NCBI GenBank assembly: GCA_031254445.1
Contig: JAIRUL010000141.1
Span: 1 to 5,752, forward strand
Direction: 5' to 3'
Source of the DNA: Chitinispirillales bacterium
Lineage (GTDB): Bacteria > Fibrobacterota > Chitinivibrionia > Chitinivibrionales > Chitinispirillaceae
Length of the DNA: 5,752 nt
Shown: positions 1 through 4,935 of the stretch, piece after piece
Numbering within the stretch: position 1 is the first letter of the stretch
How the letters are laid out: the number at the start of each line of letters is the position of its first letter
Notes under the pieces: generated by a model
What the model was told of the DNA's origin: nothing
Database searches by the model: none
The model's input: only the letters and a program-made list of their open reading frames with translations
Made by a program: the position numbers and the translations under genes

Positions 1-6
1 ATGGTT

Positions 7-98
7 TTGACGTTGATGTTGACTTTGACTTTGTGTGGCGGCTCTGCGCCACACGTTATGAAGCCGTAGGCTTCGTCTGAAAAAGATTTAAAAGATTT
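7..98 (+). repeat. Compound REP-like repeat, copy A (upstream of secG)
   Basis: The copy has four modules in order. Hexamers TTGACG, TTGATG, TTGACT, TTGACT occupy 7-30. A hairpin follows at 33-54 (stem GTGTGGCG 33-40 with CGCCACAC 47-54, loop GCTCTG). A second hairpin is at 60-74 (GAAGCC, loop GTA, GGCTTC). Two AAAAGATTT nonamers occupy 81-98. Bases 25-89 are identical, base for base, to the reverse complement of 4723-4787, so this is a dispersed element and not a chance palindrome. Its AT-rich end points at secG, whose start lies 60 bases further on. There is no T-run after either hairpin, so it is not an ordinary intrinsic terminator for plus-strand transcription. The element may begin before the window, since the hexamer tract runs to the edge. 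Function is not known. Confidence 0.85.
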
Positions 99-104
99 TG
101 ATTT

Positions 105-149
105 GAGAGAAAAAGAAAAAGAAAAAGATAAAGAAAAGGATAGGATAGG
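105..149 (+). promoter_or_regulatory. Purine-only secG leader with hexamer tract and repeated ribosome-binding cores
   Basis: This leader is almost entirely A and G. It contains three perfect GAAAAA hexamers (109-126), then related units GATAAA (127-132), GAAAAG (133-138) and GATAGG (139-144). The 3' end carries Shine-Dalgarno-like cores in series at about 138-140 (GGA), 142-145 (AGGA) and 147-149 (AGG). The last core leaves 8 bases before the secG ATG, which is normal spacing, so it supports that start. No convincing -35/-10 pair is visible here; the secG promoter may lie in the repeat or before the window. Confidence 0.55.
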
Positions 150-157
150 TAAAAAAC

Positions 158-607
158 ATGTTTTTCGGAATCCTGCTATTTCTGTTTCTAATCATCTGCA
201 TCCTGACCTGCCTGCTCATCCTTGTCCAGTCGGATAAGGGCGGCGGCATCTCCGGCGCCATCGGCGGCCTCAGCGGGGCCAACAGCTTCCTCGGTTCTCA
301 GGGCACGGCGGACGCGCTCACGAAGGGCACCTACATCTTCGGCGGGGTCTTTTTATTGCTCTGCGTCCTCATGACGCTCTTCGAGCCGGGCGGCGGTGCT
401 GCCAAGTCCGGTTTGCAGAAGCGGGCCGAGGCGGTGCAGGCCGTCACCCCGGTGCCGGCCTCCGCGTTCTCGGTGGACGCGATGGCGGACGACGGCGGCG
501 CCGGCGCGGCGGTGCGCTCCGGCGGCGAAGCGTTGGACGGCGGCGCGGATCCGGCGGCGGTTTTCGGCGGCGCGATAGAGGGCGGCGAGGCCAATGCGCC
601 GGAATAG
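158..607 (+). CDS. secG: Preprotein translocase subunit SecG
   Basis: SecG is the small accessory subunit of the SecYEG channel in the inner membrane, which helps SecA-driven export. The 149-residue product shows the family pattern: a first membrane helix at about residues 2-23, the conserved segment VQSDKGGG (23-30), a Gly/Ser-rich cytoplasmic loop with FLGSQG (44-49), and a second helix at about 59-75. After residue 77 comes a Gly/Ala/Pro-rich, partly acidic tail of about 70 residues with no recognisable domain, which makes the protein longer than typical SecG (about 75-110 residues). The ATG at 158 is preceded by AGG at good spacing and begins directly at the first helix, so the start is secure. 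It is followed by tRNA-Leu(GAG), as in E. coli secG-leuU. Identification is firm; the role of the tail is unknown. Confidence 0.95.
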   Translation: MFFGILLFLFLIICILTCLLILVQSDKGGGISGAIGGLSGANSFLGSQGTADALTKGTYIFGGVFLLLCVLMTLFEPGGGAAKSGLQKRAEAVQAVTPVPASAFSVDAMADDGGAGAAVRSGGEALDGGADPAAVFGGAIEGGEANAPE

Positions 608-659
608 GGTTATAAGCAGGGGCGAATAGAAGCGGCAGGTTTTTGAAAGATGGACATCC

Positions 660-743
660 GCGGTCGTGGTGGAATTGGTAGACACGCTACTTTGAGGGGG
701 TAGTGGGCGTACGCCTGTGTCGGTTCGAGTCCGACCGACCGCA
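660..743 (+). tRNA. tRNA-Leu (anticodon GAG)
   Basis: The 84-base sequence folds as a class II tRNA. The acceptor stem GCGGTCG (660-666) pairs perfectly with CGACCGC (736-742), with discriminator A743. The D arm contains GGTAGAC. The anticodon stem 687-691/699-703 closes a seven-base loop, with anticodon GAG at 694-696. The long variable arm (704-718) has a short stem GGGC/GCCT, and the T arm is GTCGG-TTCGAGT-CCGAC (719-735). The long variable arm and anticodon GAG identify leucine, reading CUC and CUU. The 3' CCA is not encoded (the sequence continues TAA), so a CCA-adding enzyme is needed. No separate promoter is obvious in the 52 bases after secG, so co-transcription with secG is likely. 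The intrinsic terminator begins 7 bases downstream. Confidence 0.97.
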
Positions 744-750
744 TAATATA

Positions 751-772
751 GGGGGCGGGAGCCCCCTTTTTT
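751..772 (+). terminator. Rho-independent terminator after tRNA-Leu
   Basis: The stem GGGGGC (751-756) pairs perfectly with GCCCCC (761-766) around the loop GGGA, followed immediately by six T residues (767-772). This is a textbook intrinsic terminator for a secG-tRNA transcript. It ends only six bases before the proposed rnhB start codon, which leaves no room for a normal promoter and ribosome-binding site for rnhB after it. Confidence 0.92.
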
Positions 773-778
773 GTTGCT

Positions 779-1420
779 ATGCGCGATCTATATGAATACG
801 ATGCCGGCATAAGCGCCGCCTTGCGGGTTGCAGGGGTCGACGAGGCGGGGCGCGGGCCGCTCGCCGGGCCGGTGGTCGCGGCTGCGGTCGTTTTGAACCT
901 GAAAGAACCCATTGACGGGGTTGACGATTCTAAGAAATTGACGGCGAAGCGGCGGGGCGGGCTGTACGGCAGAATAACCGAGGCGGCCTTAGCCTGCGGC
1001 GTGGGGGTGTCGCAGCCGGAAGAGATAGACGAGATCAACATATTGCAGGCGACGTTTAGGGCTATGAGGCGCGCGATTGACAGCATCGCAGGGAAGTATG
1101 ATTTGCTGCTTGTCGACGGGAACCAGTGCATCGCGGGCGTTCCGCGCGATTGCCAAAAGACGATTGTCGGCGGCGACGCGTTGAGCGCCTCTATCGCGGC
1201 GGCGTCAATCGTCGCCAAGGTCACGCGGGATAGGATGATGGAGGGGTACCACTTAGAGTACCCGCAGTACGAATTCGCGAAGCACAAGGGGTACGGGACG
1301 AAGCTGCATAGGGAGATGATTATGCGGCACGGGCTGTGCGGGATTCATAGGCGGAGTTTTTGCAAGGGGATAGCGGGGGCGGCGCAAGAGGAGCTGTTTG
1401 GCGGGTATAGCCGTAAATAA
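779..1420 (+). CDS. rnhB: Ribonuclease HII
   Basis: RNase HII cuts the RNA strand of RNA-DNA hybrids and starts removal of single ribonucleotides misincorporated in DNA; it acts in the cytoplasm with a divalent metal. The 213-residue product is of normal length. It carries the signature GVDEAGRGPLAGPVV from residue 19, DSKKL (50-54), VDGN (112-115), GGDALSASIAAASIVAKVTRD (from 131) and the C-terminal HKGYGT (169-174) with HRRSF. By comparison with the E. coli enzyme, the catalytic acids are D21, E22, D113 and D133, all present. ATG 779 is the first possible start after an in-frame stop at 749-751, and the short N-terminal LYEYD segment matches the family. There is no Shine-Dalgarno sequence, because the terminator hairpin fills the upstream space. 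Expression therefore depends on terminator read-through, a leaderless or very short leader, or an unseen start. Confidence 0.95.
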   Translation: MRDLYEYDAGISAALRVAGVDEAGRGPLAGPVVAAAVVLNLKEPIDGVDDSKKLTAKRRGGLYGRITEAALACGVGVSQPEEIDEINILQATFRAMRRAIDSIAGKYDLLLVDGNQCIAGVPRDCQKTIVGGDALSASIAAASIVAKVTRDRMMEGYHLEYPQYEFAKHKGYGTKLHREMIMRHGLCGIHRRSFCKGIAGAAQEELFGGYSRK

Positions 1421-1501
1421 AGCGGATGCCGTTGCATTAATGTATTATACACAAATATGTTGGGCAATGTTTGAAAGTGGCCGTTGAAAGGATAAAACAA
1501 T

Positions 1502-2818
1502 ATGGCAGAGATAAAACCCTTCCGCGGCTACCGCTTCGCGGTTGACAAGCCCGAGGGCATCGGGCCGCTGTGCGCGCCGCCTTACGACATGATCGACGAC
1601 GCTATGGTAGAGAGCCTCTACGGCAAGCATCCGCACAATGTCGTCAGGATTACCCAGAACCGGCGCGAGGCGTCGGACGCCGCCAATAGGGATAGGCACG
1701 CGCGGGCGGCTAAATTCTTCAGCGATTGGGTAGAAAGCGGCGTCATCGCCCGCGACGGCGAAGACTCTCTCTATATATATAGGCAGAAGTTCTGCACCCT
1801 CGGCAACGACGGGAAGATACAAGACCACGAGCGCATAGGCGTCTGCGCTCTTGTCAAGCTCGCGGACTTCGACGAGCGCGTCATTTTGCCGCACGAGTAC
1901 ACGCTCTCCGGCCCAAAGCAGGATCGGTACGAGCTTATGGAGGCTACGCGCGCGAACACCGGCCAGATTTTCGGGATCGCCTCCGACGACAACGGCAGGC
2001 TCTACGCGCATATCCGCGCGGTCATGGAGGCGTCGCTGCCAGCGGGGGAGTTTACGGACGAGAACGGGGTCGTCCACTCCCTCTATAGGTGCGCCGATGC
2101 CGGGCTCATCTCGCATACGGCGGAGCTCATGAAGCCGCGGAACATACTGATAGCCGACGGCCACCACCGCTACGAAACGGCGCTCCGCTTCTACAGAGAC
2201 CAGCGCGACGAGGCTTTCTCCCGCGTCATGATGACCATAGTGTCTATGGCCGATCCAGGGCTCGTCATCCGCCCGTTTCACCGCCTTGTCAGGAAGACGG
2301 ATCAGGGCAGGCAGATTGACAGCATGGCAAGCGAACTCGCCAAGTATTTCGATCTCGCGCCGTTAGGCAAGGCGTCGGCGGAGGGCGTTGGCGCCGCGCT
2401 GTCGGAGAAAAAGCCGCTGGAGATAGTCTTTTGGGACTGCGCGTCTAAAAATATTTACGGGCTGCGCTTAAACGCCGGCGGCGCGGATCTCCTCTCCGGC
2501 GCGATGCCCGGGCAGTCCGACAAGTGGAAGCGCTTAGACGTTTCGAAAATCAACTGCATAATCATAAACGGCATACTGTCGCTCCCGCTCGACGGCCATG
2601 TGTTGCACGACATAGTGCACTACGCAAACGACGTCGTAACCGGCGCAAGGAAATTATCGGAGAGCGGGAGCGGCTACTACTACGGCGGCTTCTTCATCAA
2701 CCCTATGTCGATAAACGTGATAAACGACACCGTAAAAGGGGGCGAGAGGATGCCGCAAAAGTCGACGAACTTCTTCCCGAAGCTGTACTCGGGGCTTGTT
2801 TTTAATAGGATGGGGTGA
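1502..2818 (+). CDS. DUF1015 family protein
   Basis: This is a conserved 438-residue soluble protein of the DUF1015 (PF06245) family, whose biochemical function I cannot state. Family hallmarks are IKPFRGYR at the N-terminus (4-11), APPYDMI (25-31), HPHNVVRI (near 42), ADGHHRYET (218-226) and the C-terminal MPQKSTNFFPKLYSGLVFN segment (417-435). The His/Arg/Tyr/Glu-rich 218-226 motif is the most likely active or binding site, by inference. My recollection is that relatives in other bacteria often sit near serine biosynthesis genes; no such gene is visible here. The ATG at 1502 is supported by GAAAGG (1486-1491), 10 bases upstream. The 81-base gap after rnhB includes an AT-rich patch (1432-1461) that could hold a weak promoter, but no good -35/-10 pair is seen. 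The 3' end overlaps the next gene by 23 bases, suggesting coupled translation. Confidence 0.88.
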   Translation: MAEIKPFRGYRFAVDKPEGIGPLCAPPYDMIDDAMVESLYGKHPHNVVRITQNRREASDAANRDRHARAAKFFSDWVESGVIARDGEDSLYIYRQKFCTLGNDGKIQDHERIGVCALVKLADFDERVILPHEYTLSGPKQDRYELMEATRANTGQIFGIASDDNGRLYAHIRAVMEASLPAGEFTDENGVVHSLYRCADAGLISHTAELMKPRNILIADGHHRYETALRFYRDQRDEAFSRVMMTIVSMADPGLVIRPFHRLVRKTDQGRQIDSMASELAKYFDLAPLGKASAEGVGAALSEKKPLEIVFWDCASKNIYGLRLNAGGADLLSGAMPGQSDKWKRLDVSKINCIIINGILSLPLDGHVLHDIVHYANDVVTGARKLSESGSGYYYGGFFINPMSINVINDTVKGGERMPQKSTNFFPKLYSGLVFNRMG

Positions 2819-3908
2819 GAAGACAATTTTCCTAAAACTCCTAAAATACGCCGCCGCTTTCGCCCTCGCGGCGCTTGGGCTGTACATCTTTTTCCGCGAG
2901 TCGGATAGCGGCGACGAGGCGGTGTACCGGACGCTTGCAAACGAGATTTCCCGCACGAGCGTAAGCGGCGTCCTCGCCTGCGCGGGGCTTACGCTCTTTG
3001 CTTTGTGGCTGCGGGCGCTGCGCTTGCGCATACTTTTGCCGGACGCCCTGCCCGCGCCGATAATCTCGTCGCCGCTCTTAGACGCGCTCGAACTCCGCCC
3101 CGCGCCGAACAAGCGCGGGCTCTTCGCCGTAACCGCCGTCTCGTACATGATGAACAACATCCTGCCCATACGCATCGGCGAGGCGGCGCGGGTCGCCCTC
3201 CTCTGGAAGCGCAACGGCTTTCCCATCGCCGTCTGCATCGGGTCGCTCCTCCTAGAACACGCGCTCGACATCGTCGCATACCTCTCGTTTCTCATCGTTT
3301 CGGTCTCTTTGTCGCGGGAGATTTTGGCAAACCTGCAAGAGGCAAGCCCGTTCGTGAACGTGGCGATGTGGCTTGTGGTCGCGGCGTTCACAGCGCTCGT
3401 CGGCATGTTCTCGCTCTACGCCCTTACGCCCCGGATCTTCATGGGCGTGGCGGCGCGCGTCGGAAAGTATATGCCCGCGATAATCCAAAAGGCCGCGCGG
3501 AAAGCCGGCGCGGAGATAGAGTCGAACTTAGAGTGGACGTCGTCGCCCCGCAAAGTGGCCGCCGTGGCCGCGCTCACCTACGCCGTGGCGTTCTGCTACG
3601 CCTCCATGTTCATAATATTGTTTGCCGACGTGGCCTCGTTCGGGTTCTTGGACGGCCTATTCGCCGAGGCTTTCGCGGCGTTCGGCACCGCCATCCCGCT
3701 CGCCCCCGGGAGCGTGGGGACGCTGCACGCGGTGCTTTTGCAAGGAATGACGATAATAGGCATGGAGCCCGGGCGGGCGAGGGCCGTGATTGTCGTGTAC
3801 CACGCCGTGCAGTTCGTGACGATAATCGGGACGGGGCTGCTGTTTCTCTTAGGGATGAAAATCGGGTTTGGCGAGGCGGCTGGGTTTAAGATAAAGGCTA
3901 AAAAATAA
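2796..3908 (+). CDS. Multi-pass membrane protein, LPG-synthase-TM / UPF0104 family (flippase-like)
   Basis: The 370-residue product is very hydrophobic, with about seven to eight predicted membrane segments (for example 15-33, 57-72, 143-171, 190-210, 254-279, 286-304, 329-354). It matches the membrane domain seen in lysylphosphatidylglycerol synthase and related stand-alone proteins (PF03706). Landmarks are NNILPIRIGEAARV (120-133), LEHALD (153-158), IPLAPGSVGTLHAV (300-313) and YHAVQF (335-340). The cytosolic aminoacyl-transfer domain of MprF is absent, so it should not be called a lysyl-PG synthase; transport or flipping of a lipid is inferred from the family. The Lys-rich C-terminus is probably cytoplasmic. 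The start is uncertain: TTG 2796 overlaps the previous gene, no ATG or GTG is in frame nearby, and the usual N-terminus of the family would begin near residue 9 (KTIFLKLLKY). It is probably in one operon with the DUF1015 gene. Confidence 0.85.
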   Translation: MFLIGWGEKTIFLKLLKYAAAFALAALGLYIFFRESDSGDEAVYRTLANEISRTSVSGVLACAGLTLFALWLRALRLRILLPDALPAPIISSPLLDALELRPAPNKRGLFAVTAVSYMMNNILPIRIGEAARVALLWKRNGFPIAVCIGSLLLEHALDIVAYLSFLIVSVSLSREILANLQEASPFVNVAMWLVVAAFTALVGMFSLYALTPRIFMGVAARVGKYMPAIIQKAARKAGAEIESNLEWTSSPRKVAAVAALTYAVAFCYASMFIILFADVASFGFLDGLFAEAFAAFGTAIPLAPGSVGTLHAVLLQGMTIIGMEPGRARAVIVVYHAVQFVTIIGTGLLFLLGMKIGFGEAAGFKIKAKK

Positions 3909-3924
3909 AAGAAAAAAAGGGTTT

Positions 3925-4641
3925 TCACCGCAGGGAAAAAATGTCTTCCCGTTCCCCATCCGTAGCCACAACCCGCTTGCTAATGGCCGCCGCCGCCCTC
4001 TCTAACGATGTTTTGTTGAAGAAATTTATGTGCGTAGGGTCCGACGCGTAGAACCATCCCGGAAACGCCGACGGGCGGCCGTAGGGCAGCGTCCGCAAGA
4101 TTATCGTCCCGCCGCCCCGCAGCAGGCTGTTCATCAGTTCCAATTCGCCCCTAATGTCTCTGACGTGCTCCATAACCTCGCAGGCGACAATTATGTCGAA
4201 CTTTCCGGCGCCGGGCAGCGGCAAATGATCATAAAACGGGTCGTAGCCGCAGTAGTCGATTCCCAGCCCCGCCGCCATCCCCGTCTTATCAAGCACGTGG
4301 CCGAGCACGGCGTTTTTTCCGCAGCCGAAATCGAGGAGCTTTATGATCGGCGCAGATTTAGAGAGGGGCGGAGAGGCAGGCGGGCGGTTCGGGAAGGCAG
4401 AATCGGCGGCGGCCGCCACTGCGTCGGCGATTTCAGATAAAAATCCGACGTAGCCGTCATTGGATTCGCTGTTATCATGCAAATCGTACCGTAGCTTTTC
4501 GTCTTTAAGGTTCACCCAATGCACTTTGGGGACGGAGACAAGTTCGCACTCCCCGCATAGGTAAAACGTGCGGCGGTTGCGGTTATCCTGCCCGATGAAA
4601 GTCAACTGATCGGAGTTGCAGAGATTGCAGGTGGCAGACAT
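3925..4641 (-). CDS. Zinc-ribbon-containing class I SAM-dependent methyltransferase
   Basis: The 238-residue product begins with a four-cysteine zinc-ribbon-like knuckle (CNLC at 5-8 and CGEC at 29-32). It continues with RYDLHDNSESNDGYVGFL (51-68) and an Ala/Pro-rich linker (about 72-98). A Rossmann methyltransferase domain follows: SAM-binding motif I LLDFGCGKN (102-110), YDPFYDH (133-139), CEVMEHV (154-160), GGGTIILRT (176-184) and YASDPTHINFF (198-208). The same arrangement occurs in a widespread uncharacterised methyltransferase group (Methyltransf_23 type); the substrate is unknown. ATG 4641 lies just before the first cysteine pair and no other start is close. The leader is AT-rich with no clear Shine-Dalgarno sequence. 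Its stop is 16 bases from the end of the convergent membrane protein gene, with no hairpin between. Repeat copy B lies upstream in the same orientation. Confidence 0.85.
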   Translation of the reverse strand: MSATCNLCNSDQLTFIGQDNRNRRTFYLCGECELVSVPKVHWVNLKDEKLRYDLHDNSESNDGYVGFLSEIADAVAAAADSAFPNRPPASPPLSKSAPIIKLLDFGCGKNAVLGHVLDKTGMAAGLGIDYCGYDPFYDHLPLPGAGKFDIIVACEVMEHVRDIRGELELMNSLLRGGGTIILRTLPYGRPSAFPGWFYASDPTHINFFNKTSLERAAAAISKRVVATDGEREDIFSLR

Positions 4642-4690
4642 GTTATTTTATCTTTTAATCTTTTAAAGTCAAATTCTTTTAAAAATCTTC

Positions 4691-4807
4691 TTCAGACGAA
4701 GCCTATAAAATTAAATTCTTTAAAATCTTTTTCAGACGAAGCCTACGGCTTCATAACGTGTGGCGCAGAGCCGCCACACAAAGTCAAAATCAAAGTCAAA
4801 ATCAAAA
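4691..4807 (-). repeat. Compound REP-like repeat, copy B (upstream of the methyltransferase)
   Basis: Read on the minus strand, this copy has hexamers TTTTGA/CTTTGA (plus-strand TCAAAA or TCAAAG units, 4784-4807), the GTGTGGCG/CGCCACAC hairpin (4758-4779) and the GAAGCC/GGCTTC hairpin (4738-4752). Degenerate AAAAGATTT-like sequence follows. The part 4723-4787 is identical to the reverse complement of 25-89. A second truncated fragment follows: plus-strand TTCAGACGAAGCCTA occurs at 4731-4745 and again at 4691-4705, exactly 40 bases apart. This suggests partial duplication or decay toward the methyltransferase gene, whose start codon is 50 bases further on. Confidence 0.82.
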
Positions 4808-4904
4808 CCCGGTACCCTGCCGCCTTTGACGTTGTCGTTGACTTTGTGTGGCGGCTTTAGCCGCCACACGTTATGAAGCCGTAGGCTTCGTCTGAAAAAG
4901 ATTT
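4723..4904. repeat. Large inverted repeat formed by copies B and C
   Basis: Arm 4723-4787 and arm 4838-4904 are reverse complements except inside the loop of the GC-rich hairpin. The outer 43 bases (4723-4765 against 4862-4904) and inner 19 bases (4769-4787 against 4838-4856) match perfectly. The central spacer is 50 bases (4788-4837): hexamer units on both sides around a short core containing CCCGGTACCCTGCCGCC (4808-4824). Each arm also contains two smaller hairpins of its own. Paired REP elements in opposite orientation (BIMEs) look like this; the resemblance is structural and no homology is claimed. Confidence 0.85.
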
Positions 4905-4931
4905 AAAAGATTTAAAAGATTTAAAAGATTT
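4826..4931 (+). repeat. Compound REP-like repeat, copy C (3' side of the AbiEii-like gene)
   Basis: Hexamers TTGACG, TTGTCG, TTGACT lie at 4826-4843. The GC-rich hairpin at 4846-4869 has an extended, perfectly paired stem (GTGTGGCGGC 4846-4855 with GCCGCCACAC 4860-4869, loop TTTA). The GAAGCC-GTA-GGCTTC hairpin is at 4875-4889. Four perfect AAAAGATTT nonamers run from 4896 to 4931. The loop of the first hairpin differs from copies A and B while the stem stays paired and gains two base pairs, which points to selection for, or generation through, the folded form. The element ends four bases before the stop codon of the minus-strand gene, so its AT end points into that gene's 3' end. Confidence 0.85.
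4896..4931 (+). repeat. Nonamer tandem repeat (AAAAGATTT x4)
   Basis: Four exact consecutive copies occur at 4896-4904, 4905-4913, 4914-4922 and 4923-4931. Copy A has two units (81-98) and copy B only degenerate ones, so unit number varies between copies, as expected for a slippage-prone tract. On the minus strand it would read Lys-Ser-Phe repeats, but no credible gene uses that frame. Confidence 0.9.
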
Positions 4932-4935
4932 GACT

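Noticed and set aside
1432..1461. A promoter for the DUF1015 gene (TTGCAT with TATGTT or TATTAT).
   Set aside because: Matches are poor or wrongly spaced; the AT-rich patch is suggestive but cannot be called.
1445..2281. A long antisense open frame opposite the DUF1015 gene.
   Set aside because: It is a shadow frame in GC-rich coding DNA. Its translation shows no family motifs, while the plus strand has clear DUF1015 motifs.
2796..3908. Naming the membrane protein mprF or lysylphosphatidylglycerol synthase.
   Set aside because: Only the membrane domain is present; the catalytic aminoacyl-transfer domain is missing, and the previous and next genes give no support.
4639..4672. A sigma70-like promoter upstream of the methyltransferase on the minus strand: TTGACT (4667-4672), 16-base spacer, TAAAAT (4645-4650).
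   Set aside because: The -10 box ends three bases before the ATG, so transcription would begin inside or after the start codon. No later in-frame start precedes the zinc ribbon. In repeat-derived AT-rich DNA such a match is likely by chance.
4846..4889. The paired hairpins as intrinsic terminators.
   Set aside because: Neither strand has a run of T immediately after the stems: plus-strand sequence continues GTCTGAAAAAG and minus-strand sequence continues AAAGTCAA. Another type of end formation remains possible.
4691..4931. A CRISPR array or integron attC sites.
   Set aside because: There are no evenly spaced direct repeats with unique spacers, and no attC-type R and L boxes; the repeats are inverted and modular.
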